From positions 1 to 17,810 of the forward strand of contig JAGWXJ010000028.1 of the NCBI GenBank assembly GCA_018969935.1: a stretch of 17,810 nt of DNA. The letters run 5' to 3'. A model generated the notes under the pieces. The model did not search any database. It worked only from the letters and a program-made list of their open reading frames with translations, and was not told the origin of the DNA. Shown here one piece after another: positions 6,534 to 13,984 of the stretch. How positions within the stretch are numbered: the first letter of the stretch is position 1; the number at the start of each line of letters is the position of its first letter. The translations under genes and the position numbers were made by a program. The stretch comes from Alphaproteobacteria bacterium (GTDB taxonomy: Bacteria > Pseudomonadota > Alphaproteobacteria > Micavibrionales > UBA1664).

Positions 6534-7877
6534 CTACTTCCAAGCCGTAAGGGTACCGCTTTCGGAGAGCAGATACAGCGTTTCGGATGCGATGGACGGC
6601 GGGGCGATAATGTTCTGGCCCGTTGACCATTCGCGGGTGATTTTGCCTGTTTGTGGGTCCAGCTCGCGCGCAAGACCGTTGGACGAGAATGCAAGCAGGC
6701 GGCCACCGGCCAATACAGGGCCGTACCATACAAGCTGGCCTTCAAGGCTTTCGGGGTCTTCGTAGCGGGGCAATTCCGTTTTCCAGAGGGTTTTGCCGTC
6801 AGACATATCAAGCGAATAGACGATGGAATCGGCAGATACCACGAATACGCGGTTGCCACTGACAAACGGTGCCTGAGCGCCCGCGATTTTTGCATCCCAG
6901 CGGCGTTCGCCCGTGTGTTCATCAATGGCGGCGATACGACCACCATACGAGATGGCAACCACGAGGCCGTGGTCAATGACGGGAAGGCCGCGGATGTCCG
7001 AGAGCATGGCGCCTGTGCCTGCACGGGCCATCGGTGCCACGGTATCGGACCACAGGGTCGTGCCTGTTTCAGCCTGCAGGGCATAAATCTCGCCCGAGGA
7101 ATAGGCGGGCAAAACAATATCACGGTTGGCGGCGGGTGATGCCGCGCCCAGAAGACCCGTTGTTTCGGCGAGGCCTTGGTGTGTCCAGATTTCCTTGCCG
7201 TCGGCTGCGTTGAGCGCGATGGTCTGGTTGTCGACAGTTACGACATACACGCGGTCTGGCATCGCTGATGGTGCGCTGCGTGCGGTACCCGGGAGTTTGG
7301 TGCGCCAGAGTACATGGCCGTCATCAGGATGGAGAGCCACGACTTCATTAAAGCCAGCCGTTACGAACAAACGGCCACCCGAGAACGCAACACCGCCACC
7401 AATAACCGCGTCATCTTCGGACTCCGGTTTAGCATCATTGGACCAGAGCGTTTTGCCAGTGGAGGCGCTGAATGCTTTTACGCGGGCTTCGGTATCCATA
7501 GTGAATACGCGGCCATCGGCAATAACCGGCTGGGCGCTGAGCGGCAGGTCCTTCGAGGCGCCGGAGCCGATATCGGAAGACCAGATTTTTTTGAGTTCGC
7601 CCGTGCCAAGTGCAACGTGGGCCATGGCGTGGTTGGCGTAACCGCCTGCCTGCGGCCAGAATTCGTTTTTCCATGGGCTCGGGATAACCATGGCTGTATC
7701 AGGCCCTTCGGCTGCAGCTGCCGGTGTTTCCTTGCCTGAAATCGACTGCTCGAGATCGAAGAGAGAAATGCGGTCGCCTTTAAGCGGTGCTTCATCATCG
7801 TCACCGCCGAACATACCGCAGCCCGAGAGATTGAGGGCGCCAATAAACGCAGCAATCAGGAGAAGTTTTTTGCTCAT
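6534..7877 (-). CDS. bamB: Outer-membrane assembly lipoprotein BamB (PQQ-like beta-propeller)
   Basis: BamB is the beta-propeller lipoprotein of the BAM complex that helps BamA fold outer-membrane proteins. The 447-residue product begins with a lipoprotein signal, MSKKLLLIAAFIGALNLSGC, with the lipobox LSGC and lipidated Cys20; Gly21 after the Cys means no inner-membrane retention signal. The body consists of PQQ-type repeats, seen as recurring blade motifs such as DGRVFTMDTEARVKAFSAST, GRLFVTAGFNEVVALHPDDG, NGLARELDPQTGKITREWS and ETLYLLSESGTLTAWK. Length is slightly above the E. coli protein (about 390), mostly from an N-terminal acidic linker (residues 24-60) after the lipid anchor. Its start overlaps the stop of the upstream gene by 4 bases (ATGA), and der follows 3 bases after its stop. 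Confidence 0.93.
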   Translation of the reverse strand: MSKKLLLIAAFIGALNLSGCGMFGGDDDEAPLKGDRISLFDLEQSISGKETPAAAAEGPDTAMVIPSPWKNEFWPQAGGYANHAMAHVALGTGELKKIWSSDIGSGASKDLPLSAQPVIADGRVFTMDTEARVKAFSASTGKTLWSNDAKPESEDDAVIGGGVAFSGGRLFVTAGFNEVVALHPDDGHVLWRTKLPGTARSAPSAMPDRVYVVTVDNQTIALNAADGKEIWTHQGLAETTGLLGAASPAANRDIVLPAYSSGEIYALQAETGTTLWSDTVAPMARAGTGAMLSDIRGLPVIDHGLVVAISYGGRIAAIDEHTGERRWDAKIAGAQAPFVSGNRVFVVSADSIVYSLDMSDGKTLWKTELPRYEDPESLEGQLVWYGPVLAGGRLLAFSSNGLARELDPQTGKITREWSTGQNIIAPPSIASETLYLLSESGTLTAWK

Positions 7878-8587
7878 TGTGCGGCCTCTTCTTTGGTGGA
7901 TTGCGCGCGCACCGTGTACAGGTGCTTGAGGTCAGAAAGTATGGAGGCCGTTGGCGTTGTGGGCGGTACCACCGCTTCGGCATCGGCTATGTATTTAAGG
8001 GCGGCCGCGGGATCCTTCAGGCGCTCGCCTGCGATGATTGCAGCGTCGGTGAGCACCAGTGCCGAGATGCTTTGGCCCTTGCGTTCGGATGCCAGATTTT
8101 CGTAGTCCTTCAGCAGCGCTTTTGCGTCGGCCTTGTCGTCATCCATTTTCAGGCGCAGCTGGTTCCAGCGGGCAAGCCAGCCCCAGTTTGTATCGTCGTC
8201 CGCGCGGGCGGCTGCGGCGTAGAGTTTTTCAAGTTCCGCCTTAGGCAGGGCGTCTTTGGAATTTTTGATGATGCTGCCAGCTTTTGCGATGTAGGCGATA
8301 GCGGCGTGGTTGCTGCCCATCTCCCTTTCAACCTCGGGGCCGATGATGATTGCGGGTGCGGTCACGGTTTTGAAGAGGGCAGCGGTGGCCTTTTCGTTTT
8401 TGGCTTTTTGCCATTCGCGCCAAGCGACGCCTGCGCCCGTCCCTACGACCAGCATTACGGCCATGCCTACCAGGGTTGTGCCCCATTGCTTCCAGAATTC
8501 GCGCAGGCGCTCCTGCTGCAGGGCTTCCTCGGCATCACGCAGGAGGTTTTCGGTGCGGGCCAGAGCTTCGTCTTGGGGTGTCGCCAT
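7874..8587 (-). CDS. YfgM-like TPR-type membrane-anchored protein
   Basis: A 237-residue protein with a cytoplasmic helical N-terminus (residues 1-33), one transmembrane segment at about 36-55 (TTLVGMAVMLVVGTGAGVAW) and a periplasmic, Ala-rich helical domain that fits the tetratricopeptide-like domain of the YfgM family. E. coli YfgM is an ancillary SecYEG-translocon subunit that works with the periplasmic chaperone PpiD (established). The order yfgM-bamB-der is conserved between this window and E. coli, which is strong support for the call. The gene leads the minus-strand operon, overlapping bamB by 4 bases, and has a plausible promoter about 35-65 bases upstream. The individual repeats are too degenerate to place by eye. 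Confidence 0.85.
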   Translation of the reverse strand: MATPQDEALARTENLLRDAEEALQQERLREFWKQWGTTLVGMAVMLVVGTGAGVAWREWQKAKNEKATAALFKTVTAPAIIIGPEVEREMGSNHAAIAYIAKAGSIIKNSKDALPKAELEKLYAAAARADDDTNWGWLARWNQLRLKMDDDKADAKALLKDYENLASERKGQSISALVLTDAAIIAGERLKDPAAALKYIADAEAVVPPTTPTASILSDLKHLYTVRAQSTKEEAAQ

Positions 8588-8625
8588 GGGGGATACTCGC
8601 TTTTATCTCAATGATTAAGGCACTC

Positions 8626-8654
8626 TTTATGGAGGGCTGCGCGGCTGCCGTCAA
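8626..8654 (-). promoter_or_regulatory. Putative sigma-70 promoter of the yfgM-bamB-der operon
   Basis: On the minus strand TTGACG (8654-8649) is followed after exactly 17 bases by CATAAA (8631-8626): five of six matches at -35 and four of six at -10. A transcript would start near 8619, giving a leader of about 30 bases before the yfgM-like ATG at 8587. Confidence 0.45.
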
Positions 8655-8667
8655 CAACCTCCAAAAT

Positions 8668-8697
8668 TTGACATAAGCAATTCTTTGGGCGTAGCGT
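8668..8697 (+). promoter_or_regulatory. Putative promoter for the 8739 gene
   Basis: A perfect -35 TTGACA (8668-8673) and, after 18 bases, a weak -10 TAGCGT (8692-8697). It faces the yfgM promoter, forming a divergent pair in a 151-base gap. The 8-base direct repeat AAGCAATT at 8675-8682 and 8720-8727 flanks the -10 and could be a regulator site; its significance is uncertain. Confidence 0.3.
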
Positions 8698-8738
8698 TTC
8701 GTGTAACGATAACAAGACGAAGCAATTATCAGGGTGTC

Positions 8739-9164
8739 ATGAGTGTAGTCCCGTTCAACCGCCGCGCTGCCGCAGCTGACAAAGCTGCCTATGGCGAGAT
8801 TTCAGGTTCGGCCAAAATGGCGGCAGTGCGCGCCGTATCCGATTTGTATTTCGCCATGACGCAAACCCGTACCCAAACGCCCGAGGCCCTAAAGGCTTTT
8901 GACCGCCTTGCCCAGTACATGCATGTGGATGATTACGGCTTTCACGTTACGATTGCGCGTACCCCCATCGGCCAGTATGACGAGCCAATCGTCAGGTTCT
9001 CCACAAGCCTGCAGTACGGCTGGGTTTGCAGCTACAAGGGCAAGACCCACGCCAACAGGCAGATCGGCAAGCTTGTCGAATGGGCGCATACCCAGATCAG
9101 TGCCCAGAAAGGCCTTGCCTTGCCGCCTTTCAAAAAAACCAACAACGTGCTTGCTATCGGCTGA
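8739..9164 (+). CDS. Conserved-looking hypothetical protein, 141 residues
   Basis: A soluble protein starting MSVVPFNRRAAAADKAAYGE, with no signal peptide or membrane segment. The first 60 residues are helical and Ala-rich; the middle (YGFHVTIARTPIGQYDEPIV, then RFSTSLQYGWVCSYKGK) looks like a beta-sheet with alternating hydrophobic residues; the end returns to helix (GKLVEWAHTQISAQKG). I chose the ATG at 8739 (AGGG 4 bases upstream); a TTG at 8685 would add 18 residues that overlap the putative promoter. It lies 49 bases upstream of icd on the same strand. I do not recognise the family and assign no function. Codon use is like the neighbours, so it is probably native. Confidence 0.65.
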   Translation: MSVVPFNRRAAAADKAAYGEISGSAKMAAVRAVSDLYFAMTQTRTQTPEALKAFDRLAQYMHVDDYGFHVTIARTPIGQYDEPIVRFSTSLQYGWVCSYKGKTHANRQIGKLVEWAHTQISAQKGLALPPFKKTNNVLAIG

Positions 9165-9180
9165 CCGCATTCGCCATACT

Positions 9181-9206
9181 ATTTCCTAAATTTGAATGTA
9201 GGAAAT
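9181..9206. promoter_or_regulatory. Perfect inverted repeat overlapping the icd ribosome-binding site
   Basis: ATTTCCTA (9181-9188), a 10-base loop, TAGGAAAT (9199-9206): an 8-bp perfect stem with a further G-U pair outside. The right arm contains the AGGA Shine-Dalgarno (9200-9203) for the icd start at 9214, so folding would mask it. It could be an RNA switch on icd translation, or a DNA operator for a dimeric regulator. No T run follows, so it is not an intrinsic terminator. Confidence 0.5.
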
Positions 9207-9213
9207 GCGCGCG

Positions 9214-10428
9214 ATGGCAAAAATCAAGGTCAAAACCCCGCTTGTAGAACTCGACGGCGATGAAATGACCCGTATCATCTGGCAGATGATACGCGAGCGC
9301 CTGATTTTGCCGTATCTGGATGTTGACCTTAAATATTACGACCTTTCAGTCCAGCATCGCGATGCCACAGAAGACAAGGTAACCGTGGATTCCGCCAATG
9401 CCATCAAGCAGTACGGCGTGGGTGTGAAGTGTGCGACCATCACGCCCGATGAGGCGCGGGTAAAGGAATTCAACCTCAAGAAAATGTGGAAATCGCCTAA
9501 CGGCACCATCCGCAATATCCTGAACGGTACCGTTTTCCGCGAACCGATTATCTGCAAGAACGTGCCGCGTACCGTGCCTATCTGGTCGCAGCCCATCATT
9601 ATCGGCCGCCATGCTTTTGGCGACCAGTATAAGGCCACGGATGTCAAAATTCCCGGTGCCGGTACCCTTACCATGACCTTCAAACCCGCAGATGGCAGCG
9701 CCGCGCAGGAGTGGGAAGTGTTTAAATTCGAGGATTCGGGCGTGGCGATGGCCATGTATAACGTGGACGAATCCATCCGCGGCTTTGCGCGCGCATGCCT
9801 TAACTACGGGCTTTCCCGCAATTATCCGGTTTATCTTTCCACCAAAAACACCATCCTCAAGGCCTATGACGGCCGCTTCAAGGATATCTTCCAGCAAGTT
9901 TACGACAGCGAGTTCAAGGCCCGTTTTGAAGCCGCCAAGCTGACTTACGAGCACCGCCTGATTGACGATATGGTGGCATCCGCTATGAAGTGGAGCGGCG
10001 GTTTTGTCTGGGCATGTAAAAACTATGACGGTGATGTGCAATCCGATTCTGTGGCGCAGGGCTTCGGCTCACTCGGCCTTATGACATCCGTATTGCTTAC
10101 CCCCGAGGGTGATTGCGTGGAGGCCGAGGCCGCCCACGGCACCGTTACGCGCCATTACCGCCTGCACCAGCAGGGCAAAGAAACATCCACCAACCCTATC
10201 GCCTCCATCTTTGCGTGGACACAAGGGTTGAAATATCGTGGCCAATTCGATAACACACCGGATGTCAGCGGATTTGCCGCAACACTTGAACGTGTCTGCA
10301 TCGAAACAGTCGAGGCGGGCGACATGACGAAGGACCTTGCTGTCCTTATCAGTGCCGACCATCCGTACCTGTCTACCAATGCCTTCATGGAAAAAATTGA
10401 TAGTAACCTGAAACGCGCCTTAACCTGA
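9214..10428 (+). CDS. icd: NADP-dependent isocitrate dehydrogenase
   Basis: The enzyme oxidises isocitrate to 2-oxoglutarate with NADP+ in the citric acid cycle. The 404-residue product is the subfamily shared by alphaproteobacteria and eukaryotes (IDH1/2-like), not the E. coli type: it starts MAKIKVKTPLVELDGDEMTR. The substrate loop SPNGTIRN begins at residue 94, the metal-binding aspartates lie in YDGDVQSD (Asp272, Asp274 and Asp278 visible), and the NADP phosphate-binding loop AAHGTVTRHYR is at 306-316. The ATG at 9214 is chosen because AGGA lies 10 bases upstream and gives the standard length; an ATG at 9205 lies too close to that site. An inverted repeat covers the ribosome-binding site. 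The L,D-transpeptidase gene begins 13 bases after the stop, so the two may be co-transcribed. Confidence 0.97.
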   Translation: MAKIKVKTPLVELDGDEMTRIIWQMIRERLILPYLDVDLKYYDLSVQHRDATEDKVTVDSANAIKQYGVGVKCATITPDEARVKEFNLKKMWKSPNGTIRNILNGTVFREPIICKNVPRTVPIWSQPIIIGRHAFGDQYKATDVKIPGAGTLTMTFKPADGSAAQEWEVFKFEDSGVAMAMYNVDESIRGFARACLNYGLSRNYPVYLSTKNTILKAYDGRFKDIFQQVYDSEFKARFEAAKLTYEHRLIDDMVASAMKWSGGFVWACKNYDGDVQSDSVAQGFGSLGLMTSVLLTPEGDCVEAEAAHGTVTRHYRLHQQGKETSTNPIASIFAWTQGLKYRGQFDNTPDVSGFAATLERVCIETVEAGDMTKDLAVLISADHPYLSTNAFMEKIDSNLKRALT

Positions 10429-10441
10429 AAAGTACCTAGAT

Positions 10442-11794
10442 ATGAGATCCTTCGTTACCATTCTTGCGGCACTGGCCGTACTCTCCAGCCCCGCACTTGC
10501 TTCGGAAAACAGCCGTATGGCCGGTACCGTGCCCGTGTCCAAAAAGACGCAGGAAGCCGTGGCCGCCAAGCAGCAAAAGACCGGCGCAAGCTACAACAAG
10601 AAAACGAAGGATACGCCGCAATCGCACCGCGTTGCCGCCAAAGCGCAACAACAAGCGCCAGCCCAGACGGCTGCCAAACCTGCCGAAAACCAGAAGGTAG
10701 CTGCTGCCAGCCTGAATGGCGTCAAGCCTGCGGTAGGTACGACCAAGGCGGCCCCCGAGGCCGAGAAGCCGAAGGTTGTGCCTGTTGTAGCCAAGGGCCC
10801 CGTCAATTATGTGGGCGAGATCAAGACCTACAAGGCAAACGCTGAAGATACGCTTTTGACCATCGGCGAGAAATTCGGGCTGGGTTATGTAGAACTGCGT
10901 AGCGCCAACCCCGCCATGGACCCGTGGCGCCCCGGTGCCGGTACCTTTATTGTATTGCCGACCATGCACCTCTTCCCCGATGCGCCGCGTAAGGGCATAG
11001 TCGTGAACCTTGCCGAGATGCGTATGTACCACTTCACCAAAAATGGCGTGAAGACTTACCCCATCGGTGTTGGCCGCGAAGGTTTTTCAACCCCTGTCGG
11101 TTCCACCAGCGTTACACGCAAGACCGTCGGCCCCGTCTGGACGCCGACCGACCGCATGCGTAAGGAAGATCCGAGCCTGCCCGCGCAAGTCGGCCCCGGC
11201 CCTGAAAACCCGCTTGGCACACACGCCCTTTATCTTGGCTGGCCCCAGTATCTGTTGCACGGTACCAACAAGCCTTGGGGTATTGGCCGCCGCGTGAGTT
11301 CCGGTTGCGTGCGCATGTACAACCAAGACGCCGAGAACCTTTACCAGACCACAAACGTAGGCGAGCCCGTGACGGTTGTCCGCGAAGGCATCAAGTTTGG
11401 CTGGGTTGGCGATATGCTTTACATCGAAGCACACCCCGACGAGGCGCTTGCCGACCAAGTCGAACGCGTGGGCGAGGCGCAGGACTACAAAGTGCCTGCC
11501 GATATTTTTGAAAAACTGGGCCGCGCGGCAGGAAAATCCCGCGACCAACTGGACTGGAAAGCCGTGCGTGAAGCCCTCAAGGAGCGCCGCGGTTACCCTG
11601 TGCCCATTCTTCTCAACCCCAAGGATGACGACTACTTTGTATCGGCTTCCATGGCTACACGCGCGGGTACATCGCGTTTTGGCCCGCGCCTGACGAACGA
11701 GGTCGTGCGCAACGATGTGCAGCAGGCCCAGCCGCAGAACGTATCGGCCGATGCACCGGCAACGCCGAAGCGTCAGCACGGGTTCAACGGCTAG
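10442..11794 (+). CDS. Periplasmic L,D-transpeptidase with LysM-like domain (YkuD family)
   Basis: A 450-residue secreted enzyme of the ErfK/YbiS/YcfS/YnhG group, which makes 3-3 peptidoglycan cross-links or attaches proteins to peptidoglycan. Residues 1-20 form a signal peptide (cleavage near ALAS). A Lys/Ala/Gln-rich spacer spans about 25-118. A LysM-like domain follows (about 120-175: YKANAEDTLLTIGEKFGLGYVELR split across the strand-helix unit, ending IVLPT). The YkuD catalytic domain runs about 178-330, with His273 in HGTN and the nucleophile Cys289 in SSGCVRM (Arg291). The C-terminal 110 residues are not part of the catalytic domain and end in a polar Gln/Ala/Pro tail. It lies between icd and the type IVB secretion genes, on the same strand, with a 109-base gap before dotI. 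All catalytic residues are present. Confidence 0.93.
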   Translation: MRSFVTILAALAVLSSPALASENSRMAGTVPVSKKTQEAVAAKQQKTGASYNKKTKDTPQSHRVAAKAQQQAPAQTAAKPAENQKVAAASLNGVKPAVGTTKAAPEAEKPKVVPVVAKGPVNYVGEIKTYKANAEDTLLTIGEKFGLGYVELRSANPAMDPWRPGAGTFIVLPTMHLFPDAPRKGIVVNLAEMRMYHFTKNGVKTYPIGVGREGFSTPVGSTSVTRKTVGPVWTPTDRMRKEDPSLPAQVGPGPENPLGTHALYLGWPQYLLHGTNKPWGIGRRVSSGCVRMYNQDAENLYQTTNVGEPVTVVREGIKFGWVGDMLYIEAHPDEALADQVERVGEAQDYKVPADIFEKLGRAAGKSRDQLDWKAVREALKERRGYPVPILLNPKDDDYFVSASMATRAGTSRFGPRLTNEVVRNDVQQAQPQNVSADAPATPKRQHGFNG

Positions 11795-11903
11795 CCTGTG
11801 GAAGTTTTGGGAACCTTCCCGCTTTAGGCTATTGCAATTCCTGAATATTGTTTAAAGTGGGCGGAGTATCCGGACCCATATTCACATTGTCACAATTCTC
11901 AGG
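11795..11903 (+). promoter_or_regulatory. Intergenic region upstream of the dotI-H-G-F operon
   Basis: This 109-base gap is less GC-rich than the flanking genes and probably holds the operon promoter. A possible but poor pair is TTGCAA (11832-11837) and TAAAGT (11853-11858), only 15 bases apart. The inverted repeat GGGAA-CC-TTCCC (11809-11820) might be an end signal for the transpeptidase gene, but no T run follows. The dotI start is preceded directly by AGG, which is too close for normal Shine-Dalgarno spacing. Confidence 0.3.
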
Positions 11904-12623
11904 ATGGCAACCACACCACCCCCATCAGACCCTAAAGCCCCCCAAAAGGCCCAGAAATCGGCCTCGGCGGGTATGGCCAAAGCTGCTGCCAGCAAGGAAG
12001 ACGTTGGCGCGCTCGGGCGCGTTATCGTGCGTAACGAATTCTACCGTGACGGTTACAGGACGCTCCTTAAGGTCGCTTTTATCGAAGGTATTGCCATCCT
12101 TTGCCTGATTATCACGATTGTCGTGATCGTGAACGCATACCGCCCCGAAAACCGCTATTTCGCGACAACCGAAGATGGGCGCGTTGTGCCCATGGTTGCG
12201 CTTTCCGAGCCCAATCTATCGCGCCCTGCCGTGCTTTCATGGGCTGCGCAAGCGGCGTCGGAAACCCTGACGTTCGGTTTCCATGATTATCGCCGCCGCC
12301 TGCAAGAATCATCGCGCCACTTTACCCGCAAAGGCTGGGGCAGCTTCGTCAAAGCCTTGCAGGATTCGGGCATGATTGAATCCGTCGAGCAAAACAGGCA
12401 GGTGCTTACGGCTGCCCCGCGCGCTGCGCCTACCATCCTGTCCGAAGGCATTCTGGCGGGTATTTACCAGTGGCAGGTCGAGCTTCCGATGATGGTGACC
12501 TACCAGATCGGGCAGCAAACGCGTAACGTCAGCATGAATATCCGTTTAACCATTGTCCGTGTCCCCAAACTCGAAAGCCCGAATGGTATCGGCATCGAGC
12601 AGTGGGTCGCCTATTCGGGGTAG
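11904..12623 (+). CDS. dotI: Type IVB secretion inner-membrane protein DotI/IcmL
   Basis: DotI (IcmL, TraM in IncI plasmids) is an inner-membrane protein whose periplasmic domain has the VirB8 fold. The 239-residue product has a Pro/Lys/Ala-rich cytoplasmic tail (1-50), one transmembrane helix at about 55-78 (LKVAFIEGIAILCLIITIVV) and a periplasmic domain. The stretch YFATTEDGRVVPMVALSEPN (85-104) is nearly the Legionella IcmL motif, followed by WAAQAASETLTFGFHDYRRR, FTRKGWGSFVKALQDSG and the closing strands QWQVELPMMVTYQ. Length is close to the family norm (about 210-240). dotH follows: the stop TAG (12621-12623) is 2 bases before its first ATG. The first gene of the operon; the ATG at 11904 is chosen as the most upstream in-frame ATG that keeps the basic tail. 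Confidence 0.93.
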   Translation: MATTPPPSDPKAPQKAQKSASAGMAKAAASKEDVGALGRVIVRNEFYRDGYRTLLKVAFIEGIAILCLIITIVVIVNAYRPENRYFATTEDGRVVPMVALSEPNLSRPAVLSWAAQAASETLTFGFHDYRRRLQESSRHFTRKGWGSFVKALQDSGMIESVEQNRQVLTAAPRAAPTILSEGILAGIYQWQVELPMMVTYQIGQQTRNVSMNIRLTIVRVPKLESPNGIGIEQWVAYSG

Positions 12624-12625
12624 CC

Positions 12626-13984
12626 ATGACCATACCCCCGACCCCGCAAAATCTTGACAGAATACTGAAAAACCGCTTTGGTGGACCTCAAGATTATAAA
12701 GCCCTATCGGGCCGGTACGCCGGCCTTAATGACGGGGCACTAGGCGGTGTAAAAATGGGTATCACAAGGCTCTTGGGCGGGGCGTTACTGGCTTATGTGC
12801 TGATTTTGGGCGCTGGGCCTGCTTTTGCCCAACAACAGGTTGATAAAGCGGCCAATGCAACGGCAGCCGTTGTAACAACCACGACCACCACAACAGCAAC
12901 TCCGCCAGCCGCCGGTGTGCAGGAAACTGCCGCGGCTACGGCTGAACCAGCCGCGCTTCCCACTTTGCCTGCATCCAATGATGCCCCGCCGGTTGAGCCT
13001 GCGGACCCGCTTGCCGCCTTCAAACAGGCCGCTGGTGCCAATGCGCAACCTGCTGACCCTGCCAATAATGCGCCTGTACCTACGCCGGGCGGCTTCCAGC
13101 AGCCTGCTGACGGCCTTGCAGCCGACCAAAACGTTGAATTGCCCCTGAGTGACGAGGACCTTGCCGCCAAGGAAGCCGATTTGCAGCAAAAAGCCCGTGA
13201 ACAGGCTTTTGATTCAGCCCTTAATGGCCTTATGCCCATGTCGCCTGACCAAATCCGTGCGATGCTGGACAAGTATCGCGTTACCCGCGATGCGTCCGAG
13301 AGCCGTATTGGTGGTACGCCCCGCCCTGAAATTACTGTCCAGACCGTGAGCCTTGAACCCGGCGTCACGCCCCCCGTCATCAAGCTGAGCCCCGGCCATG
13401 TGACATCCGTTACCATGATGGATGTTACGGGCGAGCCGTGGCCCGTGCAGGATGTGAGCTGGGGTGGTAATTTTGAAATCATTAGCCCCGAGGACGGCGG
13501 GCATATCATCCGCATATCCCCCATGGGCGCAACCGAAGTTGGCAACATGTCGGTCCAGCTTGTCGGCCTCAAGACCCCTGTGACCTTCACCCTTGAAACG
13601 CAGCTTGAGGTTGTGCAGTACCGTTTTGATGCCCGTATCCCCGAGTATGGCCCCAAGGCTGCCCCCCCGATTATCGACCCCGGTTCAACAGACGTACAGG
13701 CTGGTACCGATAAGGCTATCGGGCAGATTCTGGATGGCGTACCGCCTGCAGGCACCGAGAAGGTACGCCTTGCTGGGGTGGATGCGCGTACGTCTGTTTT
13801 CCGTATCGGCCCTTCGACGTACTTACGTACGCCCCTTACCCTTTTGTCGCCGGGGTGGAGCGCCTCGGCCAAATCCGCCGATGGCATGACCGTGTACGTT
13901 GTAAACGATACCCCCGTATTCCTGTTGTCCGACCGTGGCAGAATGGTGCGTGCGGTTGTCGAGAATAATAAGGCTGAGCCATGA
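12626..13984 (+). CDS. dotH: Type IVB secretion outer-membrane core protein DotH/IcmK
   Basis: DotH (IcmK, TraN) joins DotC and DotD in the outer-membrane core. The second half matches the family along its length: LPLSDEDLAAKEADLQQKAR, then MSPDQIRAMLDKY, PGVTPPVIKLSPGHVTSV, DVTGEPWPVQ, GLKTPVTFTLE, YRFDARIPEYGPKA, LDGVPPAGTEKVRLAGVDAR, YLRTPLTLLSPGWSASAKSA and TPVFLLSDRGRMV. A signal peptide, MGITRLLGGALLAYVLILGA to AFA, starts only at residue 44 (ATG at 12755), then comes a Thr/Ala/Pro-rich linker. The ATG at 12626 is used because it is coupled to dotI (2-base gap), giving 452 residues; starting at 12755 gives 409 residues and a normal exported protein. The 43 extra codons contain several otherwise rare codons (ATA, AGA, CTA), so 12755 may be the true start. 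The stop overlaps dotG by 4 bases. Confidence 0.92.
   Translation: MTIPPTPQNLDRILKNRFGGPQDYKALSGRYAGLNDGALGGVKMGITRLLGGALLAYVLILGAGPAFAQQQVDKAANATAAVVTTTTTTTATPPAAGVQETAAATAEPAALPTLPASNDAPPVEPADPLAAFKQAAGANAQPADPANNAPVPTPGGFQQPADGLAADQNVELPLSDEDLAAKEADLQQKAREQAFDSALNGLMPMSPDQIRAMLDKYRVTRDASESRIGGTPRPEITVQTVSLEPGVTPPVIKLSPGHVTSVTMMDVTGEPWPVQDVSWGGNFEIISPEDGGHIIRISPMGATEVGNMSVQLVGLKTPVTFTLETQLEVVQYRFDARIPEYGPKAAPPIIDPGSTDVQAGTDKAIGQILDGVPPAGTEKVRLAGVDARTSVFRIGPSTYLRTPLTLLSPGWSASAKSADGMTVYVVNDTPVFLLSDRGRMVRAVVENNKAEP

Noticed and set aside
11809..11820. Rho-independent terminator after the L,D-transpeptidase gene
   Set aside because: The GGGAA/TTCCC repeat has a 2-base loop and no T tract follows.
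12654..12700. A promoter inside the start of dotH (TTGACA at 12654 and TATAAA at 12695)
   Set aside because: The two hexamers are about 35 bases apart and the sequence 17 bases after TTGACA (TTTGGT) is a poor -10.
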